Shown here one piece after another: positions 34,040-42,645 of a DNA stretch of 64,000 nucleotides (positions within the stretch are counted from its first letter, which is position 1; each line of letters begins with the position of its first letter). The translations under genes and the position numbers were made by a program. Source of the stretch: Leeuwenhoekiella marinoflava DSM 3653. GTDB taxonomy: Bacteria > Bacteroidota > Bacteroidia > Flavobacteriales > Flavobacteriaceae. The stretch covers positions 1 through 64,000 of the forward strand of contig NZ_FQUN01000006.1 in assembly GCF_900129005.1 (NCBI RefSeq), written 5' to 3'. The notes beneath the pieces were generated by a model, which was not told the DNA's origin, did no database searches, and saw only the letters and a program-made list of their open reading frames with translations.

Positions 34040-35413
34040 ATGAAAAAAATAGTCATGATCTTTAAAATGGGCCTGTTCATTATTGGAGTTTCATTAATAA
34101 CCGGGTGTGCAACAGCTAAAAAAAACAAACTCATCATTGATAAAGAAGGAACTGATTGGAAAAAATTAAAATTAGAAGGAACAGTCAAGGCTATACGTGA
34201 GGTTTCTACTGTTCAATATCCTGAGGAAGAGGCCAAAGTACGAACATCGGAATATGGCTTTAACAGGTATGGAAAGCAACTGTTTTCTGATACTGATGAA
34301 TACTCCCATCAGAGCACCTATAACTCGGAAGGACAAATCTTAGAGATGAAACAATATTTTCAAGATAGATTAGAAAAAAAGATAGTTCATAGCTATTCCA
34401 GTGAGGGCGATAAAATTGCCAAAAGCACCTATATGTCCCCTACGTTTGAAACTATGGAGGAGTGGGAGGCCCATCAAGCCAAGAAATCTACCCTCCCACA
34501 CGAAGGACTATATCTTCAAAATAAACTTGAAATTCATGAGGATGGCCACCAAACAATAACGGTATATAAACAAACTAACGAAGTGGATCATATTCAAAAA
34601 GAGATCTATGAACATTCAAAACTAGTAGAGGTTGACGTGAAATATCCTTCTTCAGATGCTTTCGGTTATAAAAAGACCTGGAAGTATGACGACCATGGGA
34701 ATCTTTTAAAGTTTAAAAAATATGTGAGTCCAGAGGAAAGATTAGAACACCTTTGGGAGTATGAATATGATGAAAAAAACCGAATAATTAAAGAGACTCA
34801 CTTACGCTATATGCCCCAGAGTTCTACTACATTTAAAAAAGGACATCTCAAAGATTATTCGAAGGGGTATTATTTAGATGAAGATCTATCGTATATCAGC
34901 ACATTCGAATATGATGCTAACGGAAGCCTGATTTCTAAAATCGGAAAAAAGTATAACGGCGAACTAGTTCGTAAAATAACCTATGAACTTACTTATGATT
35001 CCAACCAAAATTTAATACAGGAAAACGTTCATGATTCCAAAGGTAGCAGTGCCAAAAACTATATAGAATATGACAAGAACGGTAATGAAATATTTTATAG
35101 GTCGGTCGATACTAAGGGAAACTTGATATCCAAAGTTATCAGAAAATTTGATTCCGTTTCAAATATGACTGAACGTGTTGTTTATGAGTCTGATGGAAGC
35201 ATAAGCTTAGACGAATCTTACGTTTATGATAGCAAGGGCAATGTGAAAGAACATACGGTAAAAAAACCTCTGGAAGAAACCATAGAAATAAAGGCCTATG
35301 ACTATGATGATAGTGGTAACTGGGTGAAATTGGAGCAAAAATTCCTTTCTTCAAAAACTGATGAGGTGCTGCAACACGTGATTAATGAACGTAAGATCAT
35401 TTATTATGAGTGA
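34040..35413 (+). CDS. YD-repeat-like lipoprotein
   Basis: 457 residues. The signal peptide ends in a lipobox (SLITGC), so the mature N-terminus is a lipidated Cys near residue 22. The body is a chain of RHS/YD-like beta hairpins, recognised from repeats such as YDDHGNLLKFKKYVSPE, YDEKNRIIKETHLRYM, YDANGSLISKIGKKYNG and YDSKGNVKEHTV. YD repeats form beta-cage or beta-strand scaffolds and often bind carbohydrate or protein. It closes the cluster that begins with the TPR kinase. No toxin domain is present. Confidence 0.78.
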   Translation: MKKIVMIFKMGLFIIGVSLITGCATAKKNKLIIDKEGTDWKKLKLEGTVKAIREVSTVQYPEEEAKVRTSEYGFNRYGKQLFSDTDEYSHQSTYNSEGQILEMKQYFQDRLEKKIVHSYSSEGDKIAKSTYMSPTFETMEEWEAHQAKKSTLPHEGLYLQNKLEIHEDGHQTITVYKQTNEVDHIQKEIYEHSKLVEVDVKYPSSDAFGYKKTWKYDDHGNLLKFKKYVSPEERLEHLWEYEYDEKNRIIKETHLRYMPQSSTTFKKGHLKDYSKGYYLDEDLSYISTFEYDANGSLISKIGKKYNGELVRKITYELTYDSNQNLIQENVHDSKGSSAKNYIEYDKNGNEIFYRSVDTKGNLISKVIRKFDSVSNMTERVVYESDGSISLDESYVYDSKGNVKEHTVKKPLEETIEIKAYDYDDSGNWVKLEQKFLSSKTDEVLQHVINERKIIYYE

Positions 35414-35555
35414 TTAAAAAGATGGACAACAAAATTGAAATTTGGCCTATACATTAAGCATATTTAAGCAATTTTATTTCAGAATTCTTTGTTAATCAGT
35501 TCTCATTTTAAATCGATTTCCTACTACATTTACGACATTCTTATTCAACCCCATT

Positions 35556-36506
35556 ATGGAACTGGTCATAGGTTACCTTGGATTTATTTTGTCGGCATAT
35601 TCCGTAATTGCCAATGATGTTATTCAAACTTTAGGCACTTTTATATCTTCAAACTTTAGCGTAAAATGGTGGTGGCTTTGGCTTTTTGCCATTAGTATTT
35701 TATCAATAACTTTATGTTACGGATGGTACGTTAATGATGGAGACGTCTCTTATGGAAGACTGACCAATATCCCGTTACCTGAAACATTAGAATGGTGGTA
35801 TCTTTTAGCACCAGTTGCGTTATTGGCTATTACTCGCTTTGGAATTCCTGTGAGCACTACTTTTATGATTTTAAGTATTTTTTCTTCAGGGATGATAATA
35901 GAAAAAATGATTTTGAAATCGGTCTATGGATATGCAATTGCATTTGTATTTGCCATCGTGGTCTATGTTATTATTTCTCGGAAATTAGAATCTAGACTTT
36001 CTTTAGACAAGCTGGAAAAACAAAAAAGAAAGCACTCTTGGCTTATGGCGCAATGGTTTTCTACTGGCTTTTTATGGTCTCAATGGCTGATTCAGGATTT
36101 TGCGAATATTTTTGTTTTCCTTCCCAGAAAACTTAGCCTGGTACAACTTGTGATTTCCCTGACCTGTATTTTGCTCATTATGGCTTATATATTCAGAAAA
36201 CGGGGAGGGAAGATTCAGGAAATAGTCAATCAAAAATCAAATACTAAGAATATACGGTCAGCCACTATTATCGACTTAATCTATGGTGTCTTTCTGTTTG
36301 TCTTTGGAAACCTCAATTCGATACCTATGAGTACAACATGGGTATTTATAGGGATTTTAGCCGGAAGAGAATTGGCGATCACCTATCTGCTGAATAAAAA
36401 GAAAATAAAATACACCTATATTATTATCGCCAAAGATTTCGGAAAGGTAAATATCGGACTTGCCGTCAGCTTAGTTATTGCATTTTTGATACAGCACTTA
36501 AAATGA
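35556..36506 (+). CDS. PiT-like inorganic-phosphate-type permease
   Basis: 316 residues with about nine membrane segments and an internal inverted duplication: VIANDVIQTLGTFISS in the first half and GNLNSIPMSTTWVFIGI in the second. IPVSTTFMI appears in between. These recall the GANDVANxxGT repeats of the PiT phosphate transporters (two per protein), with changes in conserved residues. It probably moves an anion with sodium or protons, but the substrate is not certain. It stands alone between the ankyrin cluster and a broken LytTR gene. Confidence 0.7.
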   Translation: MELVIGYLGFILSAYSVIANDVIQTLGTFISSNFSVKWWWLWLFAISILSITLCYGWYVNDGDVSYGRLTNIPLPETLEWWYLLAPVALLAITRFGIPVSTTFMILSIFSSGMIIEKMILKSVYGYAIAFVFAIVVYVIISRKLESRLSLDKLEKQKRKHSWLMAQWFSTGFLWSQWLIQDFANIFVFLPRKLSLVQLVISLTCILLIMAYIFRKRGGKIQEIVNQKSNTKNIRSATIIDLIYGVFLFVFGNLNSIPMSTTWVFIGILAGRELAITYLLNKKKIKYTYIIIAKDFGKVNIGLAVSLVIAFLIQHLK

Positions 36507-36571
36507 ACGAATAGTAATTAGAACTTTTTCTTTCAGATTAAGAATATCGATAAAATTAGTATACTGGAATA

Positions 36572-37127
36572 TCAAGTATTAGACACTATTTCTTTCACTT
36601 TACAACAATCTAAAAAGAGGTCAATGGTATCCAATACTGATGAAATTGATGATGATAACTGAAGAAGGAGCGTATTAGTATATTGAAAAGATTTGGAGAA
36701 TGGTAGTTTTTCATGGGTCAGGGTATAAATAGCCTGATTATCTATGGCTTTTACTTTTTCAGAGTTTATAGCGTAGCGCCGATGCACACGAAACAGACCC
36801 TTGGTTTCTAGGATGTTGATAATTTCCTTGAGTTTGCCGCATACCTCATAAACGGACTTTATGGTATAATAGATAAACATAGTTTCCATCGGATTTTAGG
36901 TATAGTACTTCAGCCTTTGACACTTGGAAAGAACAAAGCATTACCCAGTTGCAAAACACTTGTAACGACCTTATTGAAAACCAGGCTTTTGAGTCTTGAA
37001 AGATCAGGTAAACATAAGGGCTCTTAGAATATGCTCGTATTGATATGTGTGTTGGTAAGTGTTTGTATTGTAGGTTTTTGTGAAGTTTTCTCTTTGTAAC
37101 TTTATATAAAGCTTTAAGCAGGTACAT
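36572..37127 (-). pseudogene. LytTR DNA-binding regulator with a frameshift
   Basis: Two overlapping minus-strand frames make one LytTR domain. The upstream one ends KAEVLYLKSDGNYVYLLYHK; the other continues YYTIKSVYEVCGKLKEIINI and LFRVHRRYAINSEKVKAIDN. Removing one base near 36873 joins them as 'VYLKSDGNYVYLYYTIKSVYEVC', a normal LytTR core. The N-terminal part is basic and unlike a receiver domain, and may itself be degraded. The shift is not in a homopolymer, so a real mutation is likelier than a read error. Confidence 0.6.
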
Positions 37128-37150
37128 TTTATAACTTAAATAGCACCATC

Positions 37151-37282
37151 ATGGGAATCAAACCAGGACCTAAGCGTATTGCCGATTCAACAGGTAAACC
37201 AGACCGACGACAACGAGATAATAAAAGTACTCCGGGAAATACACCTTCTCTAAAACCACATAAACACAAAAAAGGAGATTAG
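37151..37282 (+). CDS. Tiny basic protein (43 residues)
   Basis: ATG at 37151 opens MGIKPGPKRIADSTGKPDRR and ends KPHKHKKGD. It is rich in Lys, Arg, Pro and His, has no hydrophobic segment and is probably disordered. It resembles in composition the small charged protein at 3612-3746 but is not clearly homologous. A second tiny gene follows 77 bases downstream. Function unknown. Confidence 0.45.
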   Translation: MGIKPGPKRIADSTGKPDRRQRDNKSTPGNTPSLKPHKHKKGD

Positions 37283-37358
37283 TTTTTTCTGAGCTACTCG
37301 TTTTAAGTTTGTGTTTTCTTTAGTACAAGGTTGTTCGTAAAAAAATTAACTTACAATT

Positions 37359-37538
37359 ATGTTGACAAAACTCTTTTTTATACTAAACCAATTACCACCG
37401 GGAACTCAAAACCCCGATGATAACCTTCCTGTGGATTTTAAAGACCCTTTTGATGTAATTGTCTTTGTAATCCTCCCCATACTTCTTATTGTAGGGTACC
37501 TCCTTTGGAAAAGGAAGCGAAGGAATGATAAAGATTGA
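37359..37538 (+). CDS. Small single-span membrane protein (59 residues)
   Basis: ATG at 37359 gives MLTKLFFILNQLPPGTQNPD, an acidic linker, a single membrane helix (FVILPILLIVGYLLW) and a positive tail (KRKRRNDKD), which places the C-terminus in the cytoplasm. No homologue recognised. The overlapping frame 37525-37728 was not accepted. Confidence 0.45.
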   Translation: MLTKLFFILNQLPPGTQNPDDNLPVDFKDPFDVIVFVILPILLIVGYLLWKRKRRNDKD

Positions 37539-38019
37539 AATTCAAAATCATGTTCTGTTCATTTTCTTGACTCGCGACATATTAGTTTTAAGGGAGCTCG
37601 TGAATCTCTTTCGTCGATTTGATCAAGAGGCTCTCCTATGTCGTTTTAAGGCTTTAGATTCTCTAGAACAGTACATTCCTCTTCCTACGGTCGTCGGATG
37701 CAGAAAAGAAAAGAGCCCTTTTGCGTAGTTATTCCCCCCAACTGCTGCTAGTCTTTGCTTAGTGGCACGTACCAATAAGCAAATGCATCAAAACTTAAAA
37801 AGCTTAATACTTGAGAGTCCTGCTCTGTAGTAGGTGTTAGCTTGCCTTGAAACCGAACTGTTTAGAAGAATAGTATTCTTAAGCTTCTGTCAAACGTTTA
37901 TCTTTCCATATTTAGGTTTTATTGGATATTGAATGTACTTCAGTTAGTTTTGAGACATGCTGTCGTTAGCGGTAAAAATCAAGTTCTTAAATCATGAAGA
38001 TTAGCAATAAAGAATTTAA
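37539..38019. other. Gene-free spacer
   Basis: About 480 bases with no accepted gene. The 67-codon frame at 37525-37728 has no protein-like features. The last 90 bases should contain the promoter of the Crp/Fnr gene. Confidence 0.4.
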
Positions 38020-38583
38020 ATGAAAGAGTTTTCAGATTTTATAAAATACCGGGTGCGTATTAGCGAAGCCGACCTCACAACAGTTCTCTTAAAATTTAAG
38101 AATGTAACTGTTAAGAAAGGGGCACTTGTTTTGAGAAAAGGACAAATTGCCAATCAATATTTTTTTATAAAATCTGGAGGCCTGCGCCTTCATTATGGAG
38201 AGTTTGATGAACAACATACTTCCTGGGTGTTTTTTGAGAATGATTTTTTTACCGAGATCTCAAGCTTACACGCTCAAGTACCTTCTCGTTTCAACATTGA
38301 GGCCATAGAAGATACCGTACTTCTGGTAATCAGCAAGGCTGAAATGGATCAGCTCTATAAGAAATTTCCGGTATGGCAAGAGTTCGGAAGAAAAATATGG
38401 GAAGATATGTGTATCAGACAGATAGATCAAAACCTGAACTATCAAACCTTATCTGCCAAACAGATCTATCTGGAATTACTCAAAAATTCTGATTTTGTCA
38501 AAAAAATACCCGTTAAGCAGTTAGCTTCCATCTTGGGCATTACTCCTAATGCACTTAGCAGAATCCGCAAAGAAATCAAGTGA
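38020..38583 (+). CDS. Crp/Fnr-family regulator upstream of the hydrolase/NmrA genes
   Basis: 187 residues with a cyclic-nucleotide-binding-like domain (KGQIANQYFFIKSGGLRLHY, HTSWVFFENDFFTEISSLHA) and a winged helix at the end (VKQLASILGITPNALSRIRK). It lacks the cAMP-binding consensus, so the inducer is unknown. A perfect short palindrome lies 8 bases after its stop, and the hydrolase it probably controls starts 70 bases downstream. Confidence 0.86.
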   Translation: MKEFSDFIKYRVRISEADLTTVLLKFKNVTVKKGALVLRKGQIANQYFFIKSGGLRLHYGEFDEQHTSWVFFENDFFTEISSLHAQVPSRFNIEAIEDTVLLVISKAEMDQLYKKFPVWQEFGRKIWEDMCIRQIDQNLNYQTLSAKQIYLELLKNSDFVKKIPVKQLASILGITPNALSRIRKEIK

Positions 38584-38590
38584 TTCATTA

Positions 38591-38606
38591 CCTACCATTT
38601 GGTAGG
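38591..38606. promoter_or_regulatory. Palindrome between Crp/Fnr gene and hydrolase
   Basis: CCTACC (38591-38596) pairs with GGTAGG (38601-38606) around ATTT. It may be the operator of the neighbouring Crp/Fnr regulator. The TTTT that follows would also allow a weak terminator. It lies 22 bases before a TAAATTTG -7 box. Confidence 0.5.
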
Positions 38607-38627
38607 TTTTCCAATACTCTTCCGATC

Positions 38628-38635
38628 TAAATTTG
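38628..38635 (+). promoter_or_regulatory. Candidate -7 box of the epoxide-hydrolase-like gene
   Basis: TAAATTTG matches TAnnTTTG and lies 18 bases before the ATG at 38654. A TTG at 38599-38601 is 26 bases upstream, slightly longer than usual, and sits inside the palindrome. A bound regulator there would block or recruit polymerase directly. Confidence 0.5.
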
Positions 38636-38653
38636 TGAAAATTAAAACTATTA

Positions 38654-39580
38654 ATGATGGAACGTATGAATCAATATTCCGATGAGGAGCTCATTAAAAA
38701 ATGGCCCGGCTTTGTCAATAAATATGCGACTGTTAATGAGGTAAACCTACACTATGTAGAGGGGGGAACCGGTGAGCCTTTGATCTGCCTACCCGGATGG
38801 CCACAAACCTGGTACTCTTATCATCCCATTGCTCTTGAGTTAGCCCAATCATTTCAGGTTTTTGTGGTAGACATTAGAGGAATGGGAAGCTCCGAGAAAC
38901 CCGAAGCAGGCTATGATAAGAAAACCATGGCAACCGATATTTTAGCCCTTGTAAAGCACCTGGGTTTAAGCAAAGTAAACATGATGGGGCATGATATTGG
39001 CGGCATGGTAGCTATGAGCTTCGCTTTTAACTATCCTGAGTCCCTAGAAAAACTTATCGTTCTCGATGGGGCCCACCCGAGTGAAGGGATGTTTCAAATG
39101 CCCCTCATCCCGTCTGAAGGCACTTTCAAAAGTAAGATGGATGCGAATAGGCCTTACCCGTGGTGGATGGCTTTTAATCAAGTGAAAGGTTTACCGGAAA
39201 AGTTGTTAGCAGGTAGATATCAAGTCCTACTAGACTATCTTTTTGAATACGTTATGATTGATGCTACAAAGATGAGTTCCTTCGAAAGAGAGTTATATGC
39301 CTCCATTTATAATGATGCAGAAAATATACGGGCTTCTAATGGATGGTACCAGACCTTTATTCAAGATATTGAAGATTCTAAAAGCTACAAGCAATTGAAT
39401 ATACCCGTATTAGGAATTGGTAGCTATGTAAGTTACAACTTTATGAAGATGGGCTTGCCCTATGTCGCGAACAATCTGGATGTAATTGGAATGTTAAATA
39501 GCGGACATTATATGTATGAGGAACAGCCAGAGCAGGTCATTGAGGGGGTAGTAAACTTCTTAACTGAAAATAAAAATTAG
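38654..39580 (+). CDS. Alpha/beta hydrolase of the epoxide hydrolase/dehalogenase type
   Basis: 308 residues. LICLPGWPQTWYSY is the oxyanion HGxP variant, GHDIGG gives the nucleophile Asp114, and the His lies in LNSGHYMYEEQPEQV. An Asp nucleophile marks epoxide hydrolases and haloalkane dehalogenases, so the enzyme should open an epoxide or remove a halide through an alkyl-enzyme ester. No signal peptide. The start ATG at 38654 was chosen; a second Met lies one codon later. It forms a unit with the NmrA reductase 11 bases downstream. Confidence 0.85.
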   Translation: MMERMNQYSDEELIKKWPGFVNKYATVNEVNLHYVEGGTGEPLICLPGWPQTWYSYHPIALELAQSFQVFVVDIRGMGSSEKPEAGYDKKTMATDILALVKHLGLSKVNMMGHDIGGMVAMSFAFNYPESLEKLIVLDGAHPSEGMFQMPLIPSEGTFKSKMDANRPYPWWMAFNQVKGLPEKLLAGRYQVLLDYLFEYVMIDATKMSSFERELYASIYNDAENIRASNGWYQTFIQDIEDSKSYKQLNIPVLGIGSYVSYNFMKMGLPYVANNLDVIGMLNSGHYMYEEQPEQVIEGVVNFLTENKN

Positions 39581-39591
39581 CTGATTATAAT

Positions 39592-40488
39592 ATGAGAAAA
39601 TCGATTTTAGTAGCGGGCGCTACTGGCAATTTAGGGAATAGAATTTGCCGGGAGCTGATAAAAAGAGAGGCTACCGTAAGTGCTATCGTTCGGCCTTCGA
39701 CCGATACTATAAAAATAGAAGCTCTTTTAAAAATGGGAGTGCTGGTTATCAAGGTAGACATGAACAGCACCGAAGAACTAGCCAAAGCATGCCAAGGAAA
39801 AGATATAGTTGTTTCAGCTTTGGCTGGCCTGGACGATGTTATTATAGAGTTGCAAAAAAGGTTGTTAGACGCTGCCCTTAAAGCAAATGTTCCAAGGTTT
39901 ATTCCTTCCGATTTTTGTACAGATTATACTGATTTAATACCGGGTGAGAACCGGAACTTTGATCTAAGAAGAGTATTTAAAGCTTATCTAGATAGTACTT
40001 CTATACAAGCATCTTCTGTGTTCAACGGTGCTTTTGCAGATATACTCCAATACAATACTCCGGTATTAAACTTAGAGAACCGAAGCATCGGTTACTGGGG
40101 AGAAAAAGCCGACTGGAAACTAGACTTTACGAGCGTAGATGATACAGCCGCATTTACTGCCGAAGTGGCACTGGATGATAAGGCTCCTAGAGACTTACAG
40201 ATTGCAAGTTTTCAAATAAGTCCTAATATGCTGTGGAATCTTGTGAAGGAAATAACAGGCGAAGCATTCAGTCTTAGGCAGCTATCGAGTATGGAAGATT
40301 TTGCGGATTTCATTAAAAAACAAAGAGCGGATAATCCCGCCGGAGAAAAGGAATTGTATGCAAGATGGCAGCAAAGTCAGTATATGTACTCCATGTTTTC
40401 AACACGTCATCATCAGTTGGCTAATTGGCGTTATGGAAACTTAACATGGACTACTGGATTAGCTTATTTAAGGTCTTTTGTAAGGTAG
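39592..40488 (+). CDS. NmrA-family aromatic-alcohol-reductase-like protein
   Basis: 298 residues. GATGNLGNRICRELIKR binds NADPH, and FIPSDFCTDYTDL plus the Lys in the following helix match the phenylcoumaran-benzylic-ether/isoflavone reductase group. It would reduce a small aromatic or unsaturated compound with NADPH, or sense the redox state. Cotranscribed with the hydrolase upstream. No sign of a regulator domain. Confidence 0.82.
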   Translation: MRKSILVAGATGNLGNRICRELIKREATVSAIVRPSTDTIKIEALLKMGVLVIKVDMNSTEELAKACQGKDIVVSALAGLDDVIIELQKRLLDAALKANVPRFIPSDFCTDYTDLIPGENRNFDLRRVFKAYLDSTSIQASSVFNGAFADILQYNTPVLNLENRSIGYWGEKADWKLDFTSVDDTAAFTAEVALDDKAPRDLQIASFQISPNMLWNLVKEITGEAFSLRQLSSMEDFADFIKKQRADNPAGEKELYARWQQSQYMYSMFSTRHHQLANWRYGNLTWTTGLAYLRSFVR

Positions 40489-40616
40489 TTAAAAGCCACC
40501 ACACACAATCTGAAAATAGCTATTTATGCTAGTCATATCGGGATTGTTAGAATAGTACTACTAAAATTAGTAACTGTTTCACAAGGCTATAATTTTTAAA
40601 AATTTCCTTCTTATCT

Positions 40617-40640
40617 AAACCGCTTTAGAGCGGTTTTTTC
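40617..40640 (+). terminator. Terminator after the NmrA gene
   Basis: AACCGCT (40618-40624) pairs with AGCGGTT (40629-40635) around TTAG, followed by T6. It is 130 bases after the NmrA stop and is the sister of the hairpin at 22955-22976. Confidence 0.75.
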
Positions 40641-41322
40641 TTTTATACTATTCATAGATTGGCAAGAGACGGTTTTTTAGTTTTATCGACTCTAAAGCCG
40701 CATGGAAAGAGATTAGCTGTTTGTTTAGGTTTGATTTATAGTTTGGTAGGGGGGATTTGGTTAAAACCATAGGCGAAAGGAACGTCCATATTCTGGAGTA
40801 TAAGTAGTAAGACTTATTAAAATAGCGACCAGCTAAAACTTTTTTTTTTAAATCAATTTGATGTGTTAGCCTCTTTTCTAGAATATAGCGAGTAAGCCGT
40901 GATAGTTTCCAAAGTATCTGCAGCCTTGATTTTCCTGGCCGATAGGCAGGTTGGTTCTTTGGCATCAAGGCAAAAGAACAGAAACAGAGATTTTATAGTA
41001 TATTTCATTTATTTTATTTATTCGCGGTGTAAGAACCATACTATTTATTGTGATACATTTTTCACCCAAGGCTAAGACATCGTTCAAGTAGGGTAGAAGC
41101 TTATAAAAGCTATTGTAGGATTAAAGTAAGGATTTTTATAAGATATAGACATTTCTAAAATTATATGTGACGTGACTGAACGGCTTGCAGCTTTTTTATT
41201 TTGAGATTATGTCAAGAAGTGTAAGACCCAATTTATTAATTTACATTAATACTGGCTGATTATATCAGTTCTATTGAAACCTTTTTGTAAGCTATTTTTT
41301 CTATTTTCTTGCAGGTTCATTC
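40641..41322. other. Spacer with inverted repeat and weak repeat copy
   Basis: No intact gene. GCCTTGAT (40923-40930) pairs with ATCAAGGC (40964-40971). The bases between (TTGGTTCTTTGGC...) recall a dispersed Bacteroidota hairpin. The 106-codon minus-strand frame at 40648-40968 overlaps this element and lacks protein-like composition. A weak third copy of the dispersed repeat starts at 41061. Confidence 0.45.
41061..41120. repeat. Dispersed intergenic repeat, diverged copy 3
   Basis: TTCACCCAAGG and the following bases align without gaps to 20158-20217, 37 of 60 identical by eye, with GGGTA and AAAGCTAT conserved. The match is low but the register is the same as in the other two copies. Confidence 0.35.
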
Positions 41323-42219
41323 TTAATTCAAGAATCGTTCTCTATATGCTGTAGGTGTAATGCCTACCTCCTTTTTAAAAAGTCTTGAGAAGTAGGGTGG
41401 GTTTTCAAAACCTAATTGATAGGCAGTTTCGGCGATGGTTTTGTCGGTTCCCATCAAAATATTTTTTGCTTCTATAACTAATGCAATATGAATATGTTCC
41501 AGTGCTGTTTTGCCTGTTTCTTGCTTTAATAAATCGCTTAGGTATTTTGGTGACAATGCCAGTTTTTCGGCCATATATTTTACAGACGGTAATCCGCTTT
41601 TTTGTAGACCTCCATTTTCAAAATGTTTTTTTAGTATATCCGTAAATTTTGTGATTATAGATCCCGATAGAACAGATCTGTTCAAGAATTGCCGTTTGTA
41701 AAATCGCTGGGCATATTTTAAGAACGAATCTATATGCGTAAGCACAATATCTTTGCTGTATTCGTCTTGATTATTATAATATTCTACTTGTATCTTGTTG
41801 AATAAATCCCAAAGAATATCTTCTTCTTTTGGAGAGAGATGCAAAGCTTCGTTCACTTCGTAATCAAAATATCCATAGTTACTTATTTCTGAATGAAGGC
41901 TATGGTTTATTAGAAAATCTTCGTGAATATAGAGTAGAAATCCTTTTTCACTTGTTTCTACATTATTCATCAATACTTTCTGGTGTGGTTTTAGAAATGC
42001 CAAAGACCCATTGTCGTGATCGTACTTGGTTCTACCATATTGAAATGTCCCTGATTTTAATTTTGTTAAGGCAATGGTATAAAACCCCATCGTAAATTCG
42101 CGCTCTATAAAAGTACATTTTTCTGACTCCTCAAAAGTTAGTATGCCCAACAGCGGGTTTTCTGGTGGTGGAAATCCATTTGATTTACAGAGTTCACTTA
42201 TTGTTTTATAATGATTCAT
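41323..42219 (-). CDS. AraC-family transcriptional regulator (paralogue 3)
   Basis: 298 residues, same family as the genes at 14496 and 26220. The sensory half has NPLLGILTFEESEKC and GRTKYDHDNGSLAFLKPHQ; the HTH part has LPSVKYMAEKLALSPKYLSD and TIAETAYQLGFENPPYFSRL. The first HTH therefore carries different contact residues. It lies downstream of the aldehyde dehydrogenase/Old Yellow Enzyme genes on the same strand, after a 426-base spacer that contains the enzyme fragment. It probably controls them. Confidence 0.87.
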   Translation of the reverse strand: MNHYKTISELCKSNGFPPPENPLLGILTFEESEKCTFIEREFTMGFYTIALTKLKSGTFQYGRTKYDHDNGSLAFLKPHQKVLMNNVETSEKGFLLYIHEDFLINHSLHSEISNYGYFDYEVNEALHLSPKEEDILWDLFNKIQVEYYNNQDEYSKDIVLTHIDSFLKYAQRFYKRQFLNRSVLSGSIITKFTDILKKHFENGGLQKSGLPSVKYMAEKLALSPKYLSDLLKQETGKTALEHIHIALVIEAKNILMGTDKTIAETAYQLGFENPPYFSRLFKKEVGITPTAYRERFLN

Positions 42220-42389
42220 AAGTAATATTTTTTATTCAAAAAATTATCAATGGTATTTAGACTTCAATAATTTAACGAATTCTCTAAATATATAGCCTGA
42301 TGTTTCAATAATTAATTATCTGTTAATGAATGTAATAGCAGGATATATTTTAGAAAGTTTATTTATTTTGATTTTAAAATAGCAAGGCT

Positions 42390-42514
42390 AGTCCGTCACT
42401 TGAAAAAATCCCGTTGCTACCTTTATGAATTCCTGTAGTTTTTTAGGTACAGCAAGCTCATCAGCCTTAGACATACTTAAAACTTCGTCCGCTTTTTCTT
42501 CATTAGGTAGAGAC
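42390..42514 (-). pseudogene. 3' fragment of a second Old Yellow Enzyme gene
   Basis: On the minus strand these bases encode NEEKADEVLSMSKADELAVP, KKLQEFIKVATGFFQVTD and a stop. This is the C-terminus of an Old Yellow Enzyme. It matches 44169-44288 in the intact gene at about 95% (6 differences in 110 bases by eye). Most differences are silent. The remainder of the gene is gone. The fragment lies between the aldehyde dehydrogenase stop and the AraC gene. Confidence 0.85.
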
Positions 42515-42645
42515 CACCTCTATGGTTTTCAATAGGCATGTGAAGCATTTCAATTCTTATTTATGCAGAAGTTAAGCTTTAGGAGCAGCAAATCCCCTTT
42601 TGAATGCGATGAGGATTGCTACTTTATTTCTCAAAATTAATTATG

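Noticed and set aside
37525-37728. 67-codon frame after the small membrane protein
   Set aside because: It overlaps the end of the small membrane gene and lacks a recognisable start context.
40648-40968. 106-codon minus-strand frame
   Set aside because: It overlaps a palindromic repeat (40923-40971) and a terminator. It is rich in Lys, Leu and Tyr as in untranslated A/T sequence, and matches no family.
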